A stretch of 64,000 bases of DNA. Source: Earliella scabrosa (lineage: Eukaryota; Basidiomycota; Agaricomycetes; Polyporales; Polyporaceae). The notes below the pieces were generated by a model. That model saw only the letters and a list, made by a program, of their open reading frames with translations. It did no database searches and had not been told where the DNA came from. Numbering within the stretch: the stretch's first letter is position 1; every line of letters starts with the position of its first letter. The position numbers and the translations under genes are program-made. The stretch covers positions 1,612,001-1,676,000 of the forward strand of contig JABYQQ010000009.1 of the NCBI GenBank assembly GCA_022605405.1, given 5' to 3'. Positions 1-11,291 of this stretch are shown in pieces.

Positions 1-1201
1 AGTCGGTCATTGTCGCCGGGGACGCGCCAGGCCTCAAGGGCGCGCTCTTCCGGCAGGCGGTCGCGACCAAGCTGGAGAACCTGAAGACGACCGGCGCGCT
101 CACGCACGCGCTCTGGGACCGCCTCGTGTTCCGCAAGATTAACGGCGTGCTCGGAGGGCGGCTGGAGATGATCGGCTGCGGGTCCGCGCCGTTCAGCCAG
201 AACATCGCCGAGTTCCTCAAGATCGGCCTCCTCGCGGACATTGCCGAGGGCTATGGGATGACGGAGAACTCGGGCTGCTGCACGACGGTGTGGCCGAGCG
301 ATCCGTCGTCGGGCGGCACGGTGGGCGCGCCGACGTCGATTACGGAGATCAAGCTCGTCGACGTTCCGGAGCTGGGATACCGCTCGACGGACAAGCCGTT
401 CCCCCGTGGCGAGCTGTGCATGCGCGGGGCTCAGCGGTTCATCGGGTACTACAAGGGTGCGTCCACATCCGTTTCTCCTCGCTAACCTTCGGGTCCGCTC
501 ACGAGCAGCTGGGCAGACGAGGCGAAGACGAAGGAGACGATCGACGAGGACGGCTGGCTGCACACGGGGGACATCGCGACGATCGACGGGCAGGGGCGGT
601 TCAAGATCATCGACCGGGTGAAGAACATCATGAAGCTCGCGCAGGGCGAGTACGTCGCGCTCGAGCACGTCGAGAACGTGTACGCGACGTGTCCGCTCAT
701 CGCCCAGTTCTTCGTCTACGGCGACTCGTTCAAGAGCTACCTCGTCGGCGTCGTCGTGCCCGACCCCGTCCAGCTCGCGGCGCTCGTCCACCGCGTGCTG
801 AAGGATAAGGTAGACCCGACCGACGTCAAGAAGCTGGACAGCTATGTGAAGGATCCAAGGATCGTGGACGCGGCGCTGACCGAGCTCGACAAGGAGCTTA
901 ACGTGCGGAAGCTGAAGGGGTATGTGTTTTGTTCCTTAAACACGGCTATGTGCGGCTGAACGAGACGTGTGCGGCCATAGCTTCGAGAGGGTTAAGCGCA
1001 TCCACCTCACGCTCGACGCATTCTCTGTGGAGAACGGCTGCCTGACCCCCACGCTGAAGATCCGCAGGCGAGTGCCCATCTACATCCTGATGTTGGTGGG
1101 AGACATGCTCACCGTACGCTCACAGGAAAGAGACATACGAGAAGTTCAAGCCTTACATCGACGCGCTGTATGCGCTCCCCGACCCGACCTCAAAGCTGTA
1201 A
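1..1201 (+). CDS. Long-chain acyl-CoA synthetase, 3' end (5' part outside window)
   Basis: Activates long-chain fatty acids to acyl-CoA via an acyl-AMP intermediate, probably at the ER or lipid droplets. Exons read <1..456, 517..919, 981..1067 and 1126..1201. Visible family motifs are the AMP-binding core [10 protein letters not shown], the adenylate-binding [12 protein letters not shown], the [19 protein letters not shown] linker and the C-terminal LTPTLKIRR followed by KETYEKFKP. The last intron (1068-1125) starts with GC (CGCAG then GCGAGT), a non-canonical GC-AG intron supported by restored frame. This copy is the functional one. Its last ~790 bp are repeated as a broken fragment from 4202. 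Family assignment is very sure; the exact orthologue (FAA1/FAA4-like) is not. Confidence 0.93.
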
Positions 1202-1309
1202 AGCTAAAGGTGATCGTGGCGGGTTCGTTAAGGGTATTTATGCTCCATGCGCCTATCTACTGTTGTATAATCACACTACCAGTCAATCTAACGGCATCTG
1301 GATTTGCTT

Positions 1310-2130
1310 CACTCGACGTCAGACCGAGCTTGCTATCCTTGCAGCCTCGCTGATGATAGACTATCCCCTCGTGTTGAGCTTCTCCGCCTGTAACTTCTAG
1401 GCCACACAAGGAACTCACCTGGTGCTGGTGCCCCGGCACGTCTGCGGTGGTGAACTGGGTGATGTTGTATAGTAGGGCTGCTCAATTCTTAGGGACGCTG
1501 GACACCGGACGCACTGAGAGCTCGTTGATGGCGGTGATGGGCGTAAGCGAATGTAGCCGTGGTGTCGGTTAGCAGAGCCGGAGGTCCCATAATTGGCAAG
1601 TCACCGTGAACTGAACTTGTTGCAAGACGTGTTGTAGTTCCGTTTGTTCATCCGAAGACTTGAAAAGAAGAACATGTTCGCAAAATTTAATCTGCTTTCT
1701 TTCAACCTACTACATGAGGGGACTATAGAAAGAGATGGGCCCATGCAGTCGTCATACATGAAGCGCCTGCCACTGCTGGACGAGTATTCGCGTACTCTCG
1801 CTTACGCCCATCACCCCCATCAAGGAGCTCTCAGTGCGTCCGGTGTCCAGCGTCCCTAAGAATTGAGCAGCCCTACTCTCGCAGAGCGGGGAGGACGCCG
1901 GCCTGGAGCGAGTCGTCGTCCGAGATGACTCGGATGTTCCGCACATCTGGCGAGATCATGAACATCAGCGTTAACTGGTGTTCTCGCGAGATCAATGATG
2001 TGGTGTTCAGCTCAGACAGCGATCACGAACGTCAGGGACGCTCTGGATTACCGTTGAGCACGTCGTTGATCTCTCCGGGAGGAGATTGGAGGAGGAATTT
2101 AGAAGCAGCGTGCAGGCAAACTGGGAGCTG
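1310..2130 (-). pseudogene. Broken copy of F-actin-capping protein alpha gene
   Basis: Near-identical to the 5' half of the intact capping gene at 5077-6275. Pieces of exon 3 (about 1318-1366), exon 2 (about 1400-1470 and 1876-1965) and exon 1 (about 2060-2115) are recognisable on the minus strand. The gene is dead for several visible reasons. Exons 4-6 are absent, the start codon region is deleted near 2113, exon 2 is split by an inverted-repeat element, and a short extra segment sits at about 1955-2000. Confidence 0.88.
1473..1875. mobile_element. Non-autonomous TIR element (MITE-like), ~400 bp
   Basis: The left arm (1475-1549) and right arm (1799-1873) are inverse complements over about 75 bp with only two mismatches, beginning GGGCTGCTCAATTCTTAGGG. 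TA dinucleotides flank both ends (1473-1474 and 1874-1875). The interior (~250 bp) has no convincing coding frame, so this is a non-autonomous element. The duplicated intact gene at 6050-6065 supplies the empty site (GATGTTGTA joined to CTCTCGCAG). Beside the left end three extra bases (TAG) lie between the empty-site TA and the element. TA duplication suggests a Tc1/mariner-type transposase, but that is inference. Confidence 0.85.
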
Positions 2131-2302
2131 GGCGTCTCAGAGGACTTGGGGTAAGAGAGAGCAAGCAGTGCTCGGGTCTGGGTAGACGCGCACAAGGCAC
2201 GCCCTGAACGTTTGAACACGCGCAGTGCAGGTTCTGGCTTGTCCACAACCTCTCTGTCACGGTGCGTCGCAATCTCGCCTTCTCCTCAGACCTCTCGCGA
2301 AT

Positions 2303-4201
2303 ATGTCCGTTGTGAGTATTGCAGCTTGTGATAGGTCTATTGTTCCGTATGTTGAACGTGTCACCTCGTGCCAGAAGCCATCATCATTGATGTTCACCGT
2401 GCCCAACGAGATCCTCGTCCGTATACTGGCTGAACTTGATCCTGAGAGTCTCTTAACGTCCAGACTGGTGCGTATGGACTTCCTTTGACTACGAGCATAT
2501 CACACATCGACACTCTGCAAGGTCTGCCGCTTTCTCGGCCGTCTCGTCCGCGAGGATGTCTCCCTGCAGTACAAACTCGAGCTTGCAAGGGCGGGGATGG
2601 TGGACCGGCCTGGGGACTCTGGCGGACTTACGATCCTAGATCGCTTGGAGAGCCTGAGAGCTTATCAAGATGCCTGGCGCAATCCCTCTGTCAATACATT
2701 TCAGACTACATGCAGCACCGACTCGTTCATCGGCCGGTTGTGGCCTCTGAAGGACAGCCTTCTCATATGTCCCACCCCGGATGGGCTGGAGTTTTGGAGA
2801 CCAGGTTCTGCTATCAGGAGAGTACCGCAGGTGAAGGTTCAAACCAAGGCGTGGATGCAGCACGTCAAGTACAGCGCGGTCACTGGCTGTGCGGTCGACG
2901 AGGAACAGGACTTACTGGCGATGACCACAGAGGTTCATATTGGCTCAACGTAGGCGTTCCTCAACCAGTCTCTCCGATATGTCGCCTTTACTGAGATTGC
3001 GCGACTCGTTAGATCAAGCAAATGTTATCTCTTTTCACTCTCTCATGACGGCCTCCCCCATCCGCTTGCAGCCAAACATGTACTACAAATGGACTTCGTC
3101 GACTGTCTGTCGTGCACATCCCCTGACTGCCAACGCGTTGATATCCTAGGAAACCTGTGTCTCTGGACGGTACAATATGTCAATCAAGTGCAGATATGGA
3201 ATTGGAAGAAAGGGGAGCTGCTTTGGGTTCGTTTACCGTTGTTTCTCAATGCTCATGTGTCCGTTGCTAACTTCGGAACGATGTAGCAATATGTGCCCCC
3301 TACGAAATCATCGGATGATGCATCTCAGCACATGTTCCCGGAGACAATCCACGCGCGACTCCTGGATTGTTCATCACTACTTTTGCTACATGGGTCCGAC
3401 CTCTACCTATACGATACTCGTCGATCGACGCATGGCTCCTGCTCTACACCAGTCCAAGCTGGTCCCAGCGATTGTGCTTGCCGGCTGGATCTTCCCCCTT
3501 GCAGTAATGGGCGCGACCTTGATCTATATATGCAACGCCCCTCGACGTTGTCGGGCTATCATCCTTTCCACCACGATGCTTCATTGACGATCGTAGCCAT
3601 TCTCCTTGGATCCATGCCCTATTACGCCCCTACTAAACATCTGCTTGTCGTCCCCGTTAACACGCTACTCTCACTACTCCACACCACCCGCCAGCGTGTT
3701 GCCTCGAATCCGGACGTTGCGCGAAACATCTCCTGGGTAGAATGGGGACCCTCCGGAAGTCGTCTCATCATTGCGAATGATCCAACGGATTTCTCCTTGC
3801 TAGGCTCAAAACTCATGATTTCCTTCAATGGCGGTCCGAGGTATCACGTCTACATCGTCGAACTGAACCCATTGTTTCCGCGATCGGGTGAGGAACTGGA
3901 CCATGTGGACTATTCAGAACACATCGACCCCACGACGACATTCCCAGAAGGCGTCACCACCACGTTCCCGTGTAGGGTCACCAGCCATACGGTTGCGCTG
4001 AAATATCTGCCTGACTACGATCTGCGTCTTGTGCTGTTCCACGATGGCTGGGCCTTGGTAAGTCACTACTTCGACAATTGAAGCACTGAGACGCCTTATA
4101 CTGACTTGCTCTCTTCACAGATACCCCACCTAGACGGTTACAACAACGACCTAGACGATCACAACAACGAGCGTGCGGACGGATACATCTTCACGACTTG
4201 A
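2303..4201 (+). CDS. F-box protein, family 1, copy A
   Basis: Predicted substrate-recognition subunit of an SCF ubiquitin ligase. Exons are 2303..2467, 2522..2949, 3013..3226, 3287..4057 and 4121..4201, all phase-consistent, giving about 552 residues. A canonical F-box ([20 protein letters not shown], then [12 protein letters not shown] after intron 1) is near residues 33-70. The long remainder is rich in W and aromatic residues ([30 protein letters not shown]), which suggests beta-propeller-like repeats, but no named domain can be assigned. It is the tandem copy of the gene at 6469, and a third relative lies at 11292. The first ~100 codons are nearly identical to copy B, while exon 4 has many amino-acid changes. 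Confidence 0.82.
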
Positions 4202-4876
4202 GATGCGCGGGGCTCAGCGGTTCATCGGGTACTACAAGGGTGCGTCCACACCCGTTCCTCCTCGCTCACCCACCTTCAGGTCCACTCACGAGTAGCCGTG
4301 CAGACGAGGCGAAGACGAAGGAGACGATCGACGAGGACGGCTGGCTGCACACGGGGGACATCGCGACGATCGACGAGCAGGGGCGGTTCAAGATCATCGA
4401 CCGGGTGAAGAACATCATGAAGCTCGCGCAGGGCGAGTACGTCGCGCTCGAGCACGTCGAGAACGTGTACGCGACGTGCCCGCTCATCGCGCAGTTCTTC
4501 GTCTACGGCGACTCGTTCAAGAGCTACCTCGTCGGCGTCGTCTCGCCTGCGGATCTTCAGCGTGGGGGTCAGGCAGCCGTTCTCCACAGAGCTTCCGCAC
4601 GTTAAGCTCCTTGTCGAGCTCGGTCAGCGCAGCGTCCACGATCCTTGGATCCTTGACATATCTGTCCAGCTTCTTGACGTCGGTCGGGTCCACCTTGTCC
4701 TTCAGCACGCGATGTACGAGCGCCGCGAGCTGGACGGGGTCGGGCACGTGCCCAACCACATCCTGATGCTGGTGGGATACATGCTCACCGTACGCTCACA
4801 GGAAAGAAACGTACGAGAAGTTCAAGCCTTACATCGACGCGCTGTATGCGCTACCAGACCCGACCTCAAAGCTGTA
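4202..4876 (+). pseudogene. Decayed, internally inverted acyl-CoA synthetase tail
   Basis: Copy 2 of the synthetase 3' end. 4313-4542 matches 517-748 almost perfectly. 4543-4752 then matches the gene in reverse complement (source about 749-907 joined to 1029-1073, with ~120 bp including an intron deleted). From 4753 the forward match resumes through the last intron and last exon to a stop near 4876. No upstream exons are present, so it cannot encode a functional enzyme. The right inversion breakpoint falls at the GC donor of the last intron. Confidence 0.9.
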
Positions 4877-5076
4877 AAGATAAAGGTGATCGTGGCGGGT
4901 TCGTTAAGGGTATTTATGCTCCATGCGCCTATCCACTGTTGTATAATCACACTACCAGTCAATCTAACGGCATCTGGATTTAGTTCAGTCGTGCTCCATT
5001 CACGTCAGGGCGCAAAGCCAGCACGGCGCTCGTATACACAGTTTGTTACAATCTGCTTCGTCCAGTAACCCCACTC

Positions 5077-6275
5077 TCAGGCGGTCCCGAACACGCCTTT
5101 GCTGTTCGTCAGCTCCGCACCGAGCTTGTATCCGAGCACCTTGTCCCAGTCGAGCTTCGAGCGCGTCATCGGCAGCGCACGTCGGAGGCCCTTGAAGGTC
5201 TTCTCGCTCATGTCCGCGTACGCGTCGTTCAGCGATGTCTGGTACTTTCCCTCCTCGGCCTCGATGAGAGAGAGTGCCTTTGACGCTGCTGATGCGCCTC
5301 CAGAGGGGTTGATCGCGGGCGGGAGGGGAAGAGAGATTGTGTGCGTGGTCGAGAGCTGGACGTTCCCTTGCTCGTAGTAGTGCACGTTCACGAGGATCTT
5401 GCCTTCCAGGATCTTCGCGGCCGTGTCGATGACGTACTCGGAACGCCAGCGACCGGACCTAGAAGGTCGCAAGAGGTGTTGGCAAGAGTGGCGATAGTCG
5501 GAGCTATGATCAGGACGCACCAGTAGTTGTTCGGGTTGTACTTGTTCGCGACGATCTGGACGATGAAGCGGCTGCTCGAGCCTTGTGTGGGGAAGACGGA
5601 GACGACCCCGTCGTGGTAGTGCGCCTTGAGGTAGGTTAATGACGCGGTCTCGAGGGCAGCGCTGCACTCGGGGCTCAGACGGACGAGATGCTGAAGCGGT
5701 AGGGACACGCCTACCGGAACGGCTCAGACTCCGAGTCCGGCTCTACGTGCTCGGGGTCAGAGGTTTCCTATCATACGTTTGAGCATGGAGAAGAAAGAGA
5801 GGATGAAGGACGGGACGTACCAGGCTCAGATGGTCGAAACGGAAGCTCGTCCTTGACCGTGGGTCCCAATACCTGTCCTCCGACGCCTCCTCGTCTCCGC
5901 CATCGCTCGAGCTTGCTATCCTTGCAGCCTCGCTGATGATCGACTATCCCCAGGGCCCAGATGTTGACCTTCTCCGCTCGCGACCTCCAGGCCACACAAA
6001 GAACTCACCTGGTGCTGGTGTCCCGGCACGTCGGCTGTCGTGAACTGGGTGATGTTGTACTCTCGCAGAGCGGGGAGGACGCCGGCCTGGAGCGAGTCGT
6101 CGTCGGAGATGATGTTCCGCACATCTGGCGAGATCGATGGTGTGGTGTTCAGCTCAGACAGCGATCACGAACGTCAGGGACGCTCTGAATTACCGTTGAG
6201 CACGTCGTTTATTTCTCCGGGAGGAGATTGGAGGAGGAACTTAGAAGCAGCTTCGATACGTTCTGCGGCATCCAT
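5077..6275 (-). CDS. CAP1: F-actin-capping protein subunit alpha
   Basis: Forms a heterodimer with the beta subunit, which caps actin filament barbed ends. Six exons on the minus strand: 6275..6194, 6124..6009, 5943..5821, 5767..5715, 5661..5521 and 5458..5077, total 298 residues, which is the normal family length. Conserved features are the N-terminal EAASKFLLQSPPGEINDVLN, then DPRSRTSFRFDHLSL, AHYHDGVVSVFP, the invariant VANKYNPNNYWSGRWRSEY, and the C-terminal amphipathic region (ALPMTRSKLDWDKV). All junctions restore frame. A broken duplicate lies at 1310-2130, so this is probably the only working copy here. The symbol CAP1 follows yeast usage. Confidence 0.93.
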
Positions 6276-6468
6276 GCGTAGGCAAACTGGGAGTTAGGTG
6301 TCTTGGAGGATTTGGGGGTAGGAGAGATACTCAGAGAGAAACCAGCTCTGTGGGCTCAAGGTCGCGGTAGACGCGCAGCATGCGCATGCTCAGGAAGTTG
6401 TCTACATATGTACCCTCAGTGCGACGAGTGCGTCGCATCCTCACCGTGTCCTCAGACCTCTCGCCAAT

Positions 6469-8364
6469 ATGTCTATTGTGAGTAGTGCAGCATATGATAG
6501 GCCTGTTGCTCTGTATGATGAACGTGTCACCCCGCTCCAGATGCCATCCGAGTCGTCATTGTTCACCGTGCCCAACGAGATCCTCGTCCGGATACTGGCT
6601 GAGCTTGATCCTGAGAGTCTCTTAACATCCAGACTGGTGCGTATGGACATGCTTTGACTACAAGCATAACACACATCGACACTCTGCAAGGTCTGCCGCT
6701 TTCTCGGCCGTCTCGTCCGCGAGGATATCTCTCTACAATACAAGCTCGAGCTTGCAAGGGCGGGGATGGTGGACGGGCCTGGCCATGGAGACTCTGGCGG
6801 ACTTACGATCCAAGATCGCTTGGAGAGCCTGAGAGCTTATCAAGATGCCTGGCGCAATCCGTCTGTCAATATATGTCAGACTGCATGCAGGCCTGACTCG
6901 GACATCGGCCGGATGTGGCCTCTGACGGACAGCCTTCTCATATGTCCCACCCGCGATGGACTGGATTTCTGGAGACCAGGCTCTGCTATCAGGAGAGCCC
7001 CGCAGGAGAAGATCCGAACCAAGGCGTGGATGCAGCACGTCAGGTACAGCGCGGTAACTGGTTGTGCGGTCGACGAGGAACAGGACTTACTGGCGATAAC
7101 CACAGAAGTTCAGCTTGGCTCAACGTAGGCATTCCTGAATCTGTCTCATTCATATGTCAGCTTCACTGAGATGCCACTCGTTAGATCAACCAAATGTTAT
7201 TTGTTCTCGCTTTCTCATGACGGCCTTCCCCATCCGCTTGCAGCTCAACATGCACTACACGCCGACTTTCCCGACTATCTCTCGGGCATATCGCAAGACT
7301 GCCAACGTGTTGATATTCTAGGAGACTTGTGTCTTTGGACGGTACAATATGTTAATCAAGTGCAGATATGGAATTGGAAGAAAGGGGAACTGCTCTGGGT
7401 TCGTTCCTCGCTGCATCTCAATTATCATGTGTCCGTTGCTAACTTCGGACCTATTTAGCAATACGTCCCCCCTCCGGAGGTCGCAGCATGGGATGATTTC
7501 TTCCAAGGAACGTCCATGGACAAGCTTCACGCGCGACTCCTGGATTGTTCATCACTCCTCTTGCAACACGGGACTGATCTCTACCTATACGATACTGGTC
7601 CATCGACATGTGGCTCCTCCCCTATGCCAGTCCGAGCTGGTCCTAGCGACTGTGCTTGCCGGCTGGATCTCCCAACTTCCAGCGTTGGCGGGCGCGACAT
7701 TGATCTGCATATCCATCGCCCCTCCACGTCCTCAGGTTACCCCGCTTTCCAGCACAATATCGCTTTGACGATCGTAATCATTCACCTAAGACCCAGCCGC
7801 TACCACCACTCTACTGAGCATGCTCTGCTTCTCGTTCCCGTTACCACGCTACTTTCACTGCTTCACAACATCCGTGAGCGTGTTGCCTCAAATCTGGACG
7901 TCGTGCGAAACATCCCTTGGGCAGATTGGGGACCCTCCGGGAGTCGTCTCATCAAGGCGGAAAATCTAAGGGGACTCTCTTTGCTAGGCTCAAAACTGGC
8001 CATCTCCTTCATTCGCGGTTTGGAGTGTCACGTCTACATCATCGAACTGAACCCGTTGTTCCCGCAATCGGGTGAGAAACTGCCCCATGTGGACTATTCA
8101 GAGCACATCGACCCCACGAAGAGGTTCCCCACCGTCATCACTACCATGTTCCCGTGTAGGGTCACCCGCCATAGGGTCGCGCTGAAGTTCTCCGGTGACT
8201 ATCTGCGTCTTGTGCTGTTCCATGACGGCTGGGCCCTGGTACGTCACTACTTGGCCAATTCTGGCACTACGATGCCCTATACAGATATGCTACCTTCACA
8301 GATACCCTATCTGGGAAGCGATTACAACAACAAGCCTGCAGACGGATACATCTTCACGACTTGA
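6469..8364 (+). CDS. F-box protein, family 1, copy B
   Basis: Tandem duplicate of the gene at 2303. Exons are 6469..6636, 6691..7124, 7185..7398, 7459..8238 and 8302..8364. All five exons keep the same phases as copy A, and exon 3 has the same length (214 nt). The F-box core [20 protein letters not shown] is identical to copy A. The C-terminal half differs at roughly a quarter of residues, while [17 protein letters not shown] and [12 protein letters not shown] are conserved. It encodes about 552 residues. The likely role is substrate recognition in an SCF ligase; the substrate cannot be inferred. It starts 193 bp from the start codon of the divergently transcribed capping-protein gene, so the two may share a promoter. 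Confidence 0.82.
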
Positions 8365-9048
8365 GAGGACTTGACCGCGTTATCCGCCTTCCCCGTCGGT
8401 CTTTCGATACAACATTGGCAACTTGCCTGTCGTCCCCTCCTCTCTGTTCTTGTTCCTTTCCGGCGTTCCCGACTCGGTGATGACTTCGGCCTGCGCAAGA
8501 TCGGGTATCGACCATTATCAGTACAGGTGAGTACGTCATATCAACCCCGTGTCACTCGATGTTCGTATAGTGACCTCGATCCTACGTCCAAGTTTCAACC
8601 ATGAATACCTTCTTGATCATATGCACAGTAGCTGACGCGACTATCGGTTTTCCCCATAATACTGTACAATCGCTGTCTCGCGTTGTCAGTCGTTGGTCGC
8701 AATGTGAACCAGCCCGTTGTCTCAGAACGATAGGCGAGTGCCACTCCATCGGCAGACGGCTGGCTATGTAGGAGGCAACTGCACTCCCAGTGACTCGGAA
8801 CACTATCATGTAAACCCATGGCACACGTTCCACTACGTAATGCTGACATGGTGCTGCACCCCTATGACGTCTGCGCGAATTGCCAGTCATTCCATCACCC
8901 TCCTTAGGATTCGATCCTTCTCCTTCATATAGTCGATCGACAAGATCGGAGCTCCGTCCTTCAGACGACCCTTCAGACGACCCTCACAGCCAAGGTCAGC
9001 GAGATAAAGCGCTCCTGCTATGCAACTGACACCAGCTCTCTCTGTCAG
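8365..9048. other. Intergenic, nothing recognised
   Basis: 684 bp between copy B of the F-box gene and the next F-box-like gene. No spliceable conserved coding sequence, tRNA or repeat was recognised. Confidence 0.5.
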
Positions 9049-10537
9049 ATGGACTCAGCAATCGTGAACCTCGATGTCATGAACGCGATCATGGCCGTCT
9101 GCGACCAATGCAGCGTATCGCGACTCATGCGCACGTGTCGCACGCTGAACTGTGAGGGTGTCCAACATCTCTTCAGCACGTACCCGTGGTTGGACAGCGA
9201 AGAGAGCGTAACCTCGTTCTTGCTGTTCGTCTGCGCCAGCGGCAGAGCGGCGGATATCTTCCATCGCTTGGAATACCTTGAGGGGCTATCCATCGAGGCT
9301 GACGACGCAGAGACCGCGGCTGCCATGGCTCCCGCTCTAACTGTGTTCTTCACAGTCTTCGCTCCTCACGCAGAGGACTTTGTGTCCCTGCGTATCGGAG
9401 GCACGGAAAGACTCCTCACGGCCGACCCCTCCCTGTCTGACGCGATCTCGGCGCTGACCAGTCTCGAATACCTCACACTGTCGGACGTGCGCAAGCAATC
9501 GCTCGATATGCTGTCCAAGCTCAGCATTGAGTCCGAGCTCATCCGCGTGGATGTTAATGGAGATTTCGAGTTGATGTTCGAAACAGAGGAATGGGAGAGT
9601 GATCTGACCGCTACCCTCGCAGGCACACGTACTACTCTCCGCCACCTCGAGATCACGAACACGACGATCTCAACCCTTTCCGTCGTCTGTTACCCTAGTC
9701 TCCACACGCTCTCCCTCACATGTGTCGACAAACCGGTAACTCGGCTCCTCGTTCGGGCGTTCCCCAATCTCTCTGTTTTGTCTGCATCCGACCTCATCGG
9801 GTACTTCGTCGATACGGACGTTGCAGAGGTCAGCCCGCAGCGAGACGCGAACATTGCCGATCAGCTTCGCTGGGGAACATGGCGAGTGCTGAGACAATTC
9901 AAGGGATCCCTGGCGATGCTGTACATCCTCGGGCTGACCTGCCCCGTTCCGGACGTTGACCTTTCCTACGAGTATGACGGGGCGTTCGACCTCAGTATGC
10001 TCGCGCCAGTCGTCCTGGCGGCGCGTCCTACCCATTTGGCTCTCCGCCTGAACTACCTACTAGACTTCTACGAAGGGGACTTCGCCATCTTCTCCGAAGA
10101 CTGCTTCAAGAGCGTGGTGTCACTCAAGGTATCTCTACGTGTTTATGCCGGGGAGACTGACCTCGACATGGAACCTGCATTGGTACGTGTTACGCCTCGT
10201 AGTACCCAGTAGTACTTGCAAGCTAACAACATCGATATTGCGACAGGACGCCATGATTCGTGCTATCGGGCGCTGCGGGCTTGATAGCGTGGAACTGGAC
10301 ATCAACTGGTCACTGATACGTGGCTTTGGTGCCACTCGGGCAGAGTCCGCCTCAGCCGGCCCCGCAGAGACGTATCTCAGCGACCTGGACCCGAATGTCC
10401 TGGTTGACCGTCTTGTCAGCGCTTCGCCCTCTCTGCGTATAGTAGTTGTCTCCCTATGCGGGATACACCTACGAAGCCGCATCGCTCGACGTGACGTGGT
10501 CGGTAGAGGCCAAGAAGAGCGCTGCAAACGTGGCTAG
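9049..10537 (+). CDS. F-box-like/LRR protein, family 2, member 1
   Basis: Two exons, 9049..10182 and 10247..10537, give 474 residues. The N-terminus is a divergent F-box (VNLDVMNAIMAVCDQ, LMRTCRTLNCEGVQHL) at residues ~6-45, followed by leucine-rich segments (LEYLTLSDV, LRHLEITN, LHTLSL). The family signature GTWRVLRQFKGSLAMLYILG followed by LTCPV lies near residue 290. The single intron near the C-terminus falls in phase 0 after a leucine, as in all other members of this family in the window. Probably an SCF adaptor; the target is unknown. Confidence 0.78.
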
Positions 10538-11291
10538 ATAGTAGAGACGAAGGATCACCGCCATGCTATTGACGCGCGGCGACGACTTGGAGAGGTTCTC
10601 CTTCTTCCAATTGGCGAGACGCTCCACGCAGCCTGGTTGGAGTGGCACCCGTCGAATGCTGGAGCGACGGTCGACGACTTCACAGAGGAATTGATCCATG
10701 TACCTTACAACTCACGTCACGAGTCTGGTACCCTTGCTAGCTACTCGAGGTTGCTGTATCCTAGTTCGAACTTGTATGGAATACAACCCGAGTCCACAAC
10801 AAGTACGCCTTGAGCATCCCATCGTATTACTTACATGGTCTGCTCATCCGAGTCGACGTGGTCCGGGAAGAGGAACATCTAGGCTCTTGCCAGACTCGGA
10901 CGTTGAACATACAGATCTTCCAGTATGCAACTCCGACAGACGCTGCATCGCCGTAGAACTGAACTATCGATGATCCTCATCCGCTGGAGCACATGTACAG
11001 GTTGCTCTTCCATAGGCTATCACTACTTTTCAAAGCTGCGTCACCGTGGTCGCTGGTAGGCTGTGGCAGCTTCCGGTCCGTGTGCGGTCCGGTCATAGCC
11101 ACTGGGGCGCCCATGGGCCGTGTGGACGTTTGTGCCTGGTTCGTGCCCTCGAGTCTCCGAGTCAAAGCCCTGAGCGCTGAGCCCCCATCCTCCTAGTATA
11201 CCTCGGCCGAGCTAACACGGTCCTCCAGTTCGACGTGAGTTCCGATGGAGCGCCATGCTAATCCTGCATGATCATGACCATGCTCTGTTAG
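10538..11291. other. Intergenic, nothing recognised
   Basis: 754 bp between an F-box-like gene and the third family-1 F-box gene. Short open frames exist but none has a recognisable domain or paralogue in the window. Confidence 0.5.

Larger units (their letters stand above)
417..4201. repeat. Tandem duplication, copy 1
   Basis: The block runs from inside the acyl-CoA synthetase gene through a broken capping-protein gene to the stop codon of the first F-box gene. It is repeated at 4202-8364. The junction is visible right after the F-box stop codon at 4199-4201, where the sequence jumps back to the synthetase text (GCGCGGGGCTCAGCGG) found near 422. Synthetase-derived and adjacent non-coding parts are about 96-98% identical between copies by eye. 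F-box exon 4 is much less similar. Confidence 0.9.
4202..8364. repeat. Tandem duplication, copy 2
   Basis: Second copy of the 417-4201 block. It contains a decayed synthetase tail, the complete capping-protein alpha gene and the second F-box gene. It is longer than copy 1 because it retains the 3' half of the capping gene, which copy 1 has lost, although copy 1 gained a ~400 bp inverted-repeat element. Confidence 0.9.

Noticed and set aside
4517..4759. Minus-strand frame resembling acyl-CoA synthetase ([20 protein letters not shown]).
   Set aside because: Not an independent gene; it is the inverted piece of the decayed synthetase tail.
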